Shown: piece by piece, positions 10,676 to 21,404 of the stretch | Numbering within the stretch: the first letter of the stretch is position 1 | How the letters are laid out: each line of letters opens with the position of its first letter | Origin: Cerioporus squamosus | Lineage: Eukaryota > Basidiomycota > Agaricomycetes > Polyporales > Polyporaceae | Reading direction: 5' to 3' | Assembly: GCA_022592435.1 (NCBI GenBank) | Contig: JABYQS010000041.1 | Coordinates: 124,001 to 188,000, forward strand | Length of the DNA: 64,000 nucleotides | The notes under the pieces: generated by a model | The model's input: the letters and a program-made list of their open reading frames with translations, nothing else | What the model was told of the DNA's origin: nothing | Databases searched by the model: none | Translations under genes and position numbers: made by a program

Positions 10676-13336
10676 TCAATCACCGTCTGACCTTCTCCCA
10701 TCTCCCATCGCCTGGCGATCCCTGAACAACCTCACCCTCCTCAGCGCCCGCCACGTCTCATCCTGCCGCGGCACATTCTTCCTCCCAACCCACCTCGTGA
10801 TCCACTTCAGCCCGCGCACATACTCGCTGTCCTCCTCGCCCCGCTCCCGCGCACGCCACTCCCGCACGCGCTGCACCCACGGTCCCTCGAGCGCGACCTC
10901 GCCCCAATACACGAGCGCGGTTGCGAGCGTGTCCCGCGACGGCCACACGCGCAGATACCGCATCCACACGAGCACGAGCGGCACCTGGTGCGTGCGCTCC
11001 TCCGTCGCGAGCAGGTCGAGCAGCGCTCGGAACGCGGCGTCTTCAGGGACGATCCCGAAGAATGTCCGCCCGTCCTCATCGTATGGCCGCGTTGCCCCAT
11101 GAGATCCACGCGCTGCGCCGTCATCGTCGTCTCCCAAGTCCGACTCTTTGTCGACGGGACCCCCGACGAAACTGTGGAAGAGGTCGGCGAAGGGCGACTT
11201 CGCCAGCCCGTCTGCGCTGCGCCTGATGGCGCGGAAGGGCGCCTCGAACGTCGCGAGGATCGGCCAGTTCCCGACGAGCACCTGCCATGCCACGCGCAGC
11301 GCGACGTCGCCCGCCCGTTCGCCCCGCCAGAAGCCGGTCACCCGCCGCTTGCCCGGGGCGAGGAGAGCCTCTAGGCCGGCGACCGCGTCGTCCCGCCCAA
11401 GCCGCTGCGGGTGCAGCTCTGCCTCCCTGCCACGGGTGCCCCCGGGGAGGATCCTGCCCATGCCGAAGTCTGCTATGGCGACTTGAAGCGCGCCTTCGAA
11501 CATGCGCGCGTACCGGGCGGCCTTGAGGAGGATGGCGAAGGTGGCGGAATCGGGCGCGACGCCGAAGACCTGCGGCATGGTGTCCCAGATGTAGAAGACG
11601 GCGTCCGGGCGGCGGCTGCGAAGGAGGTTGATCATGAAGGCGTTGATGGCACGGGTGTCAACCAGCGGGCTCTTCGGGGCGTAGATGGAGCTCTTCCACT
11701 CAACCGCATGTTCTTCATGTTCACTGGCTGCAACGGTGCGGGAGGAAGGTGTAGACACCTGCCTGTGCACGAGCTCGAGGAGTAGGCGGAATGCGACGTC
11801 GGGTTTGTGTGCCAGCGTCAGCGCCTCGACCGCCATGGTCACTTTGGGCCCATCGAAATGGTCTTTCGTCGGCAGAATTTCTTCGAGTAACCGAACAGCC
11901 TCGGCGTACTTCCTTCGCCTCACCAGACCCTTGATCACCAAGAAGTATGCGTCAAGGGTCTTCTGTGGACTGCCGATATGGTCCTTGCCTGCGTTAAACT
12001 TTGCAAGGAGCTCCTCTTCGGGGACGGAGGTAGTCCGAGCGGCCGTCCGCAATGTGTGCAACCACACTCGGTAGGGAATACCGTCTGGACGCGGCAACGT
12101 CGGGGGAGGAACGCTCCGCGGATCCACCATTCCTGCCTTGACGTGCGCAGTTCTCTTGAGCAGGTATTTGAGGTAAAGGTTCACTTTCTTCGGATTTTTG
12201 AACGAGCGCAGGTAGTCCTCGAGCATCCGGGACTGTTGCACACGCTTCAGAGCGTAGTCGGCGTCAGGGCCGTAATATTCTGCAGCTCTGATGCGGCGCC
12301 AGTGGCGGGCAGCCATCGCTCTCCGGCCAGTGCGCCCATAGATACGCACAAAGGCGCGGACGTGCGACAAGTTGGGTGCGTATCGGCGCGAACGCATGTG
12401 CAGCTCCACCAGCCTTGCGACCCCTGAAGTCGTGGCGGGATTCTCGAGCAGAACGCGGTAGGTCCGGACACCAAGATCCAGCTCTTGTTTGACGGCGACA
12501 TCGAGCAGGATGGAGATCAGCTTCTGTACTTCTCGGTTCGGCTCAGCCTGGCCAAGTATGCGCAAGAGAAGGGAGATCTGGTAAGCGTGGAGGTGTTGCT
12601 TGAACTGCAGGGTGCGTAACACCATGCCACGCAGGGGCGCGTACATCTGATGGTTGGCCAGCCAGTATGCGGAGAGCAGCATCACCAGCGGTCCGAGTTC
12701 GGCAGCGTCGTCAAGGGGCAGGGAGAGCGCAAGCCTGTACGCAGCGAAGGCCTGAGCCTGAGTGGTGGGTTCCTTCATAAGGACGGAGATGACAACCCAT
12801 GTGGGCAGCTTGAGACGTGGGCCGGGCCTGCGGAGGCATGATGGGCAAGCACGCTGTCCACGTCATCCAGAGCGATGCTAGAGTTGGCTGGCGGACTATG
12901 GAAACCCATGGCTCGTCTGAAGTCTGTATGAACGGAGGGTCAGTGAGTGCGACGCGACTGAAGAGAATGTTGCACGAGAGCAGTGGAGGTAAACGAGGTC
13001 GAGCCGCAACGCCCTTAAGAAACACACTGTGCCGGCCAGGTACACCACGGCGGTCTGCCCGGGGACCTCCACTTCCACAGCCCTCGTGATATACTGAAGG
13101 GAACGCACCATGACCGTACCCCGCTCATCTCGCTTGGAGGGGGCATTGAGACGCAATTTCTTCAACAGAGTCAGGTCTGGATGGAGACAGTGCTTGCGGT
13201 ATGTCTCGAAGATGGAGGAGGGCGTCGCGAGGCGGATGGCCTTGCGGAGAGGGCGCGCAGGCGAGACGCTACGAGCATAAGGGCGAGATGGTGGGCGGAG
13301 GACGCGGGGAGGAGTACGGAGCGCAGTGCGCCACAT
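10676..13336 (-). CDS. probable mitochondrial helical-repeat (PPR-like) protein; one-base frameshift
   Basis: Large protein of about 800 residues with no enzyme motif. The start at 13336 gives MWRTALRTPPRVLRPPSRPY, an Arg-rich, acid-free leader typical of mitochondrial import. The main exon is built of amphipathic helical pairs (for example VRAFVRIYGRTGRRAMAARH), the style of PPR/TPR-like RNA-binding proteins of fungal mitochondria. An intron ends before TSDEPWVS-coding bases near 12920. The frame of the second exon (SIALDDVDSVLAHHASAG) and the main frame (PRLKLPTWVVISVLMKEP) are one base apart at 12818-12828, where the plus strand reads TGGGCCGGGCC. One extra base there joins them. The alternative is a 44-nt intron ending in AAG, which would drop about 14 residues. 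Function assignment is inference from repeat style and leader only. Divergent from the RRM/SR gene. Confidence 0.65.
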
Positions 13337-13624
13337 ACATTGGCTCGCTGTCGACAGAGGGAGCGAGGTGGACGAGGAGGGCGGCGAAGACGACGAGGAG
13401 GACAGCGAGGGACGCGACTTGGACAGCGAGCAGCAGCCACAGCGGAGTGCGAAGATTGGGGCGGCGCGTGTGATGGGATCAGGGGGGACCCACAAAGGGC
13501 GGGGGCGGGCTTTGTTGGCTGCAAGCGTCGCTTGTCTTCGGCCACGTCCCCGTCCTCGCTGTCGGCGACATCGAGCTCGAGTCTTTCATCGCAATCGCAC
13601 GGTGCGCAACACTGACTGCCCAGC
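13337..13624. promoter_or_regulatory. divergent promoter of the PPR-like and RRM/SR genes
   Basis: 288 bp between two start codons facing away from each other. No motif stands out beyond GC richness. The alternative upstream methionine of the PPR-like gene (13495) would fall inside this stretch but encodes a Ser/Pro run that fits a leader less well. Confidence 0.4.
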
Positions 13625-14728
13625 ATGCCCCGCATCCTCTTCGTCAGTGGCTTCCACCCCTCGACGCGTGCCAAAGACCTCGCGTACGAGTTTGAACGGT
13701 GCGTCCTGTCCTTTCCCCGGCCATCTCTTGTCGCTCACCCGCCTTTGCTCCAGCTTTGGCCCTCTTATCCGCTGCGATGTCCCTGCGCCCCGTAACCCGC
13801 ACGCCAACTCGAACCCGTAAGTGTCTCTTTGATCCCTGTCCGACCTTCTATTGCAGTCGCGTCGCGTCGACGAACCGCCATCCCCGCCTCGCGCAAACCA
13901 CCCGCTTCGAGTCGAGTCGAGTCGTCCTGCCTGTCGTTGTCGTGTCAAGTGTCGTCGTCGTCGTCGAGTCGTCGTTGTCGTTGTCGAGCCGCGCCGGAGC
14001 ACCGTACCGAGTCCGAGTCGTCCCCTGCCCGCGACGGACCGCGCACCCGTTTCGATTCGCTAGCCCGAACATCCGCGCTCAACGATCCTCTCCCGCCATG
14101 CAGCTACGCCTTCGTCGAGTTCCGCTCCCAACGCGATGCCGAGGATGCATACTACGACATGTACGTCACCCCTGTTTGCCTAATTGGGCCAAGTCAATCA
14201 TTCTAAAGCCGTGCTTCTTCATCACATACAGGCATGGTCGGTACTTCGAAGGCTCCCGCTTGAGCATCCAGGTCAGTATCCCATCATTTCCCACCGCACC
14301 CACAAATCGATGCTTATCTCTCCTCTTTCCCATCACAGTGGGCGAAAAATCCTCCGTCCTCAGTCTGGCGCTTCGACCGCCGCTCACCCCCGCCCCGCCG
14401 CGACCGCGAGCGTTCCAGGAGCCCTCGCCGCCGGAGTGAGAGGGAGAGGGACCGGGGTTATGATCGCGACCGCGACCGTGAGAGGGATCGCGACCGTGAG
14501 CGCGACCGCCCCTATGAGCGAGAGCGCGATGACCGGGTCCAGGACCGCGATGACAGGAGACGTCCGCGGAGCAGGAGCCCTGAGCGCGAGCGCAGGCGGA
14601 GCCCGACGCCTGAGCGTCGCAGCAGCAAGGAGGACCGGGCGCGGACGCCCCCTCCGCTTGAGGATGGAAAGAAGGACGATCGCGATGAGTCGCGCGACCG
14701 CGCCCAGACCCCTCCTCGTGATTTCTGA
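13625..14728 (+). CDS. SR-type splicing factor with N-terminal RRM and C-terminal RS/RD domain
   Basis: RNA-binding regulator of pre-mRNA splicing. The RRM starts at the first residues: RNP2-like ILFVSGFHP, then KDLAYEFERFGPLIRCDVP, then RNP1-like YAFVEFRSQRDAEDAYYDM. The RRM ends with GRYFEGSRLSIQWAKNPPS. The C-terminal half alternates Arg with Asp, Glu and Ser (RRDRERSRSPRRRSERERD) and ends AQTPPRDF. Five exons; all four junctions keep frame. The second intron is unusually long (13817-14103) and contains GTC/GTT repeats. Total length is about 230 residues, the size of short SR proteins. Which named SR orthologue it is cannot be told from the RRM alone, so no symbol is given. Confidence 0.88.
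13905..13995 (+). repeat. GTC/GTCGA simple repeat inside an intron
   Basis: Within the 287-nt intron of the SR gene the sequence degenerates into GAGTC and GTC/GTT units (GTCGTCGTCGTCGTCGAGTC at its core). It is non-coding in the accepted gene model and looks like a microsatellite that lengthened the intron. Confidence 0.7.
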
Positions 14729-15582
14729 CCTGCATGCAGCCCAGATGACCGTCGTCTTCCAGAGCCGAAGGGTGTTCGCTTTCTGTTTCCCTGTTTCCTT
14801 TCGTTGGTCTCTCCGTCCCCCGAAAGTTACAAGAATTGTCGAGTTAAAACTCGTAGTGTCGCTAGCTTCATTGTCATGTAATATGGACAGTACAAGTATA
14901 AGATCAAGTTTACCGTCTCTGAAGTGGAGATCTGAAGCTCGAGGCCGCTTCCATGGTCACGGTCATCGTACGCTATGCCTCCGCTAAAAGCGTTGTGCAA
15001 TAAGTTGATCCATTTTCTGCACCAGCTCCTTTGAGGACAGACCTGTTCTCTCCAAAGAGAGTGGTGACAGTCCACGTTTCCATCGCCTGGATCTTCAGTG
15101 TACACAATTCGAGGGAAGCCCTCGGCACCGCCACGGTGGTGATCACTTCGCAGCGGCCATTCTACATGCAGTCCTACTACATCCCTTCCTGTGACTGTGA
15201 ACTAGCGTACACCGGCAGGGAACAGGGACAACATGGTGAGAACCAGCCTGGGTTCGGAACCTCTGGACTTGCCAGAGCTTGCTAGGCACGTTATCATCTT
15301 CCTCCACATCGCAGAAACGCTCATAGCCGACGGTTTGTTCGGACTAACCATCAGCTGCCCTAACCTGGTGACTTTTGGTCTGACTATCTTAGTCTTCAAT
15401 GCACTGCATTCTGAGCTTCCACCCCGGTGGTTCCACAGTAACCTTCCCGTGTCTTCGTCTGTAGTCCGTCAAACTTTGATCGCGGCCCGCCGGGCTTAGC
15501 GTTCCCTACTCAACCCCACTTAGGCATCCATATCTCACAGGTCAGTTGCTCGACATGACTGCAATTATCCTCTTAACCCGTC
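14729..15582. other. intergenic region
   Basis: About 850 bp between the SR gene stop and the FluG-like pseudogene start. An 88-codon open frame at 15233-15499 (starting MVRTSLGSEPLDLPELARHV) has a faintly F-box-like leucine pattern but no convincing match. I treat it as non-coding. Nothing else recognised. Confidence 0.5.
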
Positions 15583-17108
15583 ATGTCGGCTGTATGCGAA
15601 GGGACCGACCAGTGCGCCATGGACATCAACAACGACCTCTGGGAACTCTCGCGGATCATCTTCTCCTACCCCGCGATCGACAACCACGACCACGCCATCC
15701 TTCGCGAAGAATACAGGGACGCATGCCCCCTCGAGGGCTTGATATCTGAGGCGCAAGGACACGCCCCGCTCCTCCGCGACTCGGTGCACACTCTCGCATG
15801 CTATCGCGTCACCGCCCAACTCGCGAAGCTCTTCGGGCTAGGCCCGAATGCAGACTAGGAAGCCCGGAGCTCGATCCCCTATGAGCAGCTCTGCAGGACG
15901 TGCATGGAGCCGACGATTGTCCAGTGCATCCTGCTCGATCACGGCCTCGGCGGGGCGGGCAAGGACAAGGTGTACGAGTACGAGTGGCACGACCGCGTCA
16001 CGTACAGTCCAACGAAGCGGATCGTGCGCGTCGAGACAGTTGCGGAAGTGCAGTGTTTGGGTTCTCCTTTGTCATTTCATCGGAGGCGGTCTGACATAGT
16101 ATCCGTGCCATCCCAAGGACCTTTTGAAGCGCGCGATGGACAAGCAGATCGCGGAGAGCCGCAACTTCACGCCGGGTGATCTCTTCAAATGTTTCGTGCG
16201 AAAGTTCAACGGGTTTCTGAAGGCCAGTGCTGCGGACCCAGAGGTCGTCGGTTTCAAGTCTATCGCCTGCTACCGGACAGGCCTCGATGTCTCCATCGGC
16301 GAGATTCATCGGCCATCGAGCGGGCGATCATGACGATGCTCCTTGTGTAGGTCGCTCTGAACGACCTCCGGCTTGCTGATAAGCATATAAACAACTTCAT
16401 CGTGAACATGACCATGCGCACCTCCGCCGAGCGCGAGAAGCCAGGTATGGGTCGGCACGTTCTTTCTAAAATCTGAGCCAGCATCAGTGGAATCCATCTG
16501 AAGGACACTGCAACCTAGTTTCATACAGGGTTGCCAGTGGGTGACAACGACATCACTCTCAACCTCTCCTCCCCGTCGCACCTCCAGCCCCTATGTGAAG
16601 CATACCCGAACACGAAGGTTGTCCTCCTCCACTCGAGCTATCTATATATCCAGGAAGCGGGCTATCTTACAGCTGTCTACGAGAACGTGTTCCTCGACTT
16701 CTGCGAGGTATTCCCCTTCGTGAGCCCTGACGGGCAGCGCGAAATTCTCAGGCAAGTCCTCGAACTGGCCCCGACGAACAAAATTACTATGTGGTCAAGT
16801 GAGTTTCTTCATTCGCCACTTCTGTAGCGTATCACTCACAAAACCGCAGCCGACGGGCACTTCTGGCCCGAATCATTCTAAATGAGTACGCTACAAGCGC
16901 GGCAAGCCCTCTTCGAAGTGCGTGTAAGTACACTACCTACTGCCATCGCATACTCACCTGTTCTATTACTTAGTATCAGGTCCGCGAGAGCTCGATCAGA
17001 AAGTGGGGACTCACTCTGCCGCAAGCTGTGGGGATCGTCAAGCATGCATTCTGTGAGAACCCAAACAGAATATACAATCTCGGACTGGAACCGCGCGTGC
17101 AGCAATGA
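15583..17108 (+). pseudogene. FluG-type amidohydrolase pseudogene
   Basis: Remains of a stand-alone amidohydrolase related to the N-terminal half of fungal FluG. Conserved blocks in order: PAIDNHDHAIL (metal HxH), GLISEAQGHA, DSVHTLACYR, IPYEQLCRTCMEPTIVQ, SPTKRIVRVETVAE, LADKHINNFIVNMT, FHTGLPVGDNDITL, YPNTKVVLLHSSY, STDGHFWPESF and a C-terminal KHAFCENPNRIYNLGLEP. It is broken repeatedly. TAG at 15856-15858 sits where relatives have Trp. A one-base loss lies near 16300 (IGE / SSAIERAIM). TAG at 16347-16349 interrupts the reading. A TAG lies directly before FHTGL near 16520. TAA at 16879-16881 replaces the Tyr after WPESF. Several are substitutions, so sequencing indels alone cannot explain them. 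The end of the coding relic is intact (TGA at 17106). No plausible intron rescues the first stop. Confidence 0.85.
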
Positions 17109-17203
17109 GCGCATCTGACGAAGAGTGTGAGGGAGAATATACCGTCTGCGTGGAGCGTACGATAATGAAGTGTACCCCTGAAATATACCAACACATGTGC
17201 TGA

Positions 17204-18696
17204 TCACTCTTCCTCTTCTTCCTCCTCCTCATCCACGACGTCCAGGCCTTGCTCCCGTGCCCGCTCCATCGCGCCAGCCTCCTTCTCGCGTGCAAAAGCG
17301 ACAAGTGACTGCAAGATATCCCGTTGGCCCTCCAGGTAGTGCTCCAACATGAGCAACACCTCCGGCCTGATTTCTGCAGCATTGGCGGGCGGGAAGGGCG
17401 GCAGGCGGTCGTGCAGAGACTCGGCCATCTCCGCGAGCATGTCCGCTGCACAGAGCTCATCCTCCACCGACGGCTCGTCCTCATCGTCCTCGTCATCCAT
17501 CTCGTCATCATCCCCCGCGCTCTGCGCAATCACGGCAGCAAGAACCGCTTCCCAAACCGGCTCCGCACCGCGCGCGTTGCGGCCCACCTCCCATCGCCTC
17601 GCTGTGTCCGCTTCCGGCGCTGACGACGAGGATGAGGGGGCGGATGGCCCCCCTATCTTGAGGACGATGGTGTCGTCAGGATTGCTGGGCAGTGAGAAAC
17701 CATAGCCCAAGATGAGCTCCGAGTTGGGTTTGGGGCCATAGTTGTTGAGCAGCTCCGAGCCACTCGGCGTCGGCGAGTGGATAACAAGCGATATGGATGG
17801 TTCGGACGCATCCGCCGTGGATACGACCCATGAGACCGGATGTCCCCGTGCATGGTTCAGCGAGTCAATTCCGGGGAGCAGGACAGGATGGGACGTTGGC
17901 GTGGTCACCAACGAGGGTGTTGATGACAGCACAGTCGAAGGGAACGCTCGGGATGAGAGGTACGTGGATGCAGTAAGATATCGCTCCCTAGAATGGAATT
18001 GAGTCCCGGTATCTCGTAGAGCATATTGGGCGTACACATACCACGTCAATTGCTCTCCCCAACTGGCGTTCGCGGCATCGATGACAGACTTGCACTGTTG
18101 CCACTCGGTTTCCCAATCGCGACGTCTGTCTAGAGTCGCACCATACATGTTCGAGCCCTGGAAGGCTTGAGCTCGGCCTCAGAGAAGTGCAATGGCGTCC
18201 GGAGTCTATCCGGCGAGGGAAGGGTCGCAATGTACGGACCATGCTTCAGCTGCCCCTTCGACCTGATATGAGAGTCAGTAATGCAGCTGAAACTCATCTG
18301 GCAAAAGTATCAGACGCACACTGCAGGATCGACAACCCAGTGTAAGGAGACATAGGTGGACTCCAGCTGTCGCTCATTCCACTGATCGAACGCGCTGTCA
18401 GATACATCAAGCAGTTGCGAGAGGGCCTTTCTCGAGACGTCTGGAGTGATCGCGAGCGAGAATGGGATTGACACCACAGGCTCGTCTGCAGGGACGTCGC
18501 TGCCAGCGATGACATTGAACCCAGATGCAACTAGATACAGTCTTCCCTCAGCTCGTTACATTTTCTACGACATGCTGCAGCCTGCTGACGGGAAAGGCTT
18601 ACCTGGCTGGAAGTGGACGGCCGGGTGTATGTAAGCACCACAATCCACCAGCCAAGTCTTGAACGAGGCTACGTTCTCGGGCTCTGATATGTTCAT
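17204..18696 (-). CDS. SET-domain protein methyltransferase (Rubisco-LSMT/SETD-like), one-base frameshift
   Basis: Likely protein-lysine methyltransferase of the split-SET class that acts on non-histone substrates. The start at 18696 gives MNISEPENVASFKTWLVDCG, then NVIAGSDVPADEPVVSIPFS (SET start). Then come HGPYIATLPSP, GSNMYGATLDRRRDWE, TWERYLTASTYLSSRAF across an intron, LLPGIDSLNHARGHPVSW (the Asn-His element) and ELLNNYGPKPNSELILGYGF with the catalytic Tyr. The C-terminus ends in a Glu run. The frame shifts by one between HFSEAELK and AFQGSN at 18167-18168: the minus strand reads GAGCTCAAGCC where GAGCTCAAAGCC would read through. No intron can bridge this. A single lost A in an A-run is the simplest explanation. 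The substrate cannot be predicted. Confidence 0.8.
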
Positions 18697-19268
18697 GCCG
18701 TGACTGCACGGAGACGTTGGTAAGAGACCGTACTGTGCACTTAAGGTCGCCGCGGTGGTCGAAGCCTGGTCGAAGTGGGATCCACAGAGCAGATCGTCCG
18801 GCATCCGCAGATAAGATAAGATCGTCTATTTGTCGAGAGGTCGCTTCAAGCCTCCAGCAGAAGTTATGGGCTTCTTGTGTAGCAGCAAGTCCTTTGTAGC
18901 GACGGAGTACTGTCATTGCCCTCCTCCGACGACGGAGGAGAGATCAAAATACCCTCAAAGTCTGTCAGCCAGCCGCAACCTGATGATATGTAACTAAATC
19001 TTTGCCAGTGGGAGCAGAGTGCCCCAAACGTCTCCAACCTCCTCGTCGCTCTATTTCGTCCTGCATGCAACAATCTGCAGTTTCCCCACAAGACATATGA
19101 GGGAAGAGAGAATTTTACTACTAGCCTGATCCCCCATCGCCAGTGGTTATAGATTGACGCCCGGGGTGGATCCAAGGTGAACATCGGTGAGAGGGATGCT
19201 AGGAACTTTGCGCAGTACATAGATGTGAAGTTATGGGCTACAACATCGGTCACATACAAACCTCCTTA
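18697..19268. other. intergenic region with a short perfect hairpin
   Basis: About 570 bp between the SET gene start and the RING-CH gene stop, both on the minus strand. It carries an 8-bp perfect inverted repeat, CTCCTCCG-ACGA-CGGAGGAG, at 18921-18940. No gene seen. Confidence 0.5.
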
Positions 19269-21075
19269 CTACGGTTCCGTGTCTGGTGCGGCTGCGGCAT
19301 CGGTGATTACCGAGGACGAACCTGGCCCTGCACTGGCAGTCTCGGGCTGCAGAGGCCTGTCAATGAGATCGAGCTCCCGGATATCGACCCCAGCAAACGA
19401 GCGGCTCTTCACTCTCCGAGACTCGAGCTCGCGCTTCGTCAGGTACAGGTGCAGCAGACGCACACAGTCCTTCGCCTAGCAGCATCCCAACCATGAACGT
19501 TAATACGCAATGCAAATCCTTAAAACGAGAGAAAACCACGCACGAAGACGAAGAGTCCCAAACCCACAGCGTTCCGCCACCACACCGGATCCGCCGAGTT
19601 CCACGTTGGCGTGCCCCCCGCCATAATATGCAGCCCCGCAACCATCCCAGTGCCGACCTGCTTCAGCAGCCCAAGATTGCTCCCTGTAGGCCCATCGTAC
19701 AGCCGAATTGCCGGGGCCGGCGGTGCAGGGTGGTCGCGGATCGCAAGGAACGCACGCAGCCACGAAGAGTGCTTCGACAGCCGGAACAGCAGCGACCCCA
19801 TGCGCGCAGAGATCGTCGGGATGAGGAGGGCGCCGCCGATGAACCGCCCTAACGAGGAGGTCGTCACGCGCAAGGTGCGCTCTGCGACCGCAGCGTCGTT
19901 CTCGTCGGCCCCGTTTCCCTGTGGCTGGCCCTGCGCACCGTCCTCTGCACCCTGCGCGTTCCCCGCCTGGATATTCGCACCAATCCGGACGCGGAGTGGG
20001 GCGGCGGCGTCATCGTCGTTGAGGGCCCAGATGACACGTCTGATAGGACCACCAGCCCCGGACTCAGGGAGCGTGCCCATGACATACTTTGTGAGCGTGT
20101 TGTAGAGGCGACGGTAGGCGATGCGGATGAACGGCAGGAACACCATAGCCATGAGCGGGGTCGGCGGCCAGGAGATAGGTGAAGTGAAGGGGGAGGAAGT
20201 GCCGCGGGGCCATGTCGACGTGTTTGAGCGCCACCATGATGAAGGGGGTGCAGTGGGTGAAGATGAGGTGCGGACGGGCGGGGAGGACGACCATGTGAGG
20301 AAGAGGGGGACGAGCGGGAAGCTGTCGAAGAGGCGTGTGCGGGATAGGATGAGCGAGAAGGGAATGATGGGAAGGTGGATGAAGGCGTGCCACGGCCAGT
20401 TGTTCGGCTCGTCAGTCAGAAGGAGGTTGTACATCTCCTCGCCCAGGAACTCTTTCACCGCGAAGGCGCCATAGGATGTCGCGACGACGTAGATCGCTGT
20501 TCGCCTACGGTCAGCACTCTGTCACGGTATCGTTGGGGGAACCCCGGTTGCTTGGACAATGACCAGTCGCAGTTGGGAACACTCACTGAAGCCGAACGAA
20601 GTCGCCAGACTCACAACACCCATGACCGTCACCACCTTCCCCGCAGCAGATAGCGCACCATTGAAAGCATTGAGCAGGCGCAGGATGCGCGGGTTCTCGC
20701 TCTCGAGCTCATAGGTCGCGCCGCACTGGGGACACTTGAGCGCATTGTTGGCCTTTGCGGGGTCTTGCTGTGCGGCCTTTATCCACTGCAACAAGCAGGC
20801 TTCGTGCGCGACGAGGGTGCAGGAGCAAGGGTGTGTCCATGCACGGGGAGGGTCTTCTGGGTCTGTTTCGTACCCCAGAGGTAAGTTACAGCCCGTAGGC
20901 TCGACACAGCAACCATACACAAGCAGACGTACTATCATATCGCTCCTCCTCGCGGCAAATATAGCAGAGTTTCACCTATGAGTGATCTGGTATGAGCATG
21001 GAGTTCGGGTGGTGGCATAAGCGTCACGCGTACACGGAGATCGTCGACAGTGGGTACCCGCTGAGGCTCCGCCAT
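19269..21075 (-). CDS. RING-CH (MARCH-like) membrane E3 ubiquitin ligase
   Basis: E3 ligase of the RING-variant class with membrane segments. The start at 21075 gives MAEPQRVPTVDDLRV, spliced to KLCYICREEERYD (first Cys pair), then PEDPPRAWTHPCSCTLVAHE and ALKCPQC, completing the C4HC3 zinc ligands within the first ~90 residues. Hydrophobic stretches follow (AAGKVVTVMGVVSLATSFGF; LMAMVFLPFIRIAYRRLY), with a Ser/Thr/Pro-rich segment between. The open frame stops at 19520, but a GTTTTC...GCTAG intron joins FVFVR to AKDCVRLLHLYLTKRELESR and carries the gene to a stop at 19269. I prefer that longer end because the added segment is charged and helical and keeps phase. Target proteins are unknown. 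Confidence 0.85.
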
Positions 21076-21404
21076 GGTCGCCATCAGCGAGATGAACGAG
21101 ACGGCCTTAGAGAATGAGAGAGAGCGATAAGTGCTGCGGCAGGCAGCTGAAGTACACTCGTGTGGCAGAAGGGAAGTCTGAGACTCAGAGACGCGTGCGG
21201 CACACGCGCGCGCTCGCGGTGACGACACCATCCGGCTTGCAAGTTGAGTTGAAGTATGTATATGTACGTTCAAGATGAGCATGAATACAACAGCGCGTTC
21301 GACGCGGAGATGTGTCATATACGTAACAAGGTACGCCTCTAGTGCTACAGATCGTGGCAATTGAAGTACACCAGCAAATTCTACAACAAGAGCAATGGCG
21401 CAGC
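21076..21404. other. intergenic region
   Basis: About 330 bp separating the RING-CH start from the eIF2-gamma stop, same strand. It should hold the RING-CH promoter and the 3' UTR of eIF2-gamma. No gene or repeat recognised. Confidence 0.5.

Noticed and set aside
12790..12850. 44-nt intron to explain the frame change in the PPR-like gene
   Set aside because: Its acceptor would be the weak CAAG, it is shorter than other introns here, and a one-base loss in TGGGCCGGGCC keeps a smoother protein. It remains possible.
13337..13495. Upstream start of the PPR-like gene at 13495
   Set aside because: It would add a Ser/Pro run before an excellent Arg-rich mitochondrial leader starting at 13336 and consume most of the divergent promoter.
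15233..15499. 88-codon frame with leucine pattern suggesting an F-box
   Set aside because: No continuation after the stop, no clear F-box consensus, and stop-rich neighbourhood.
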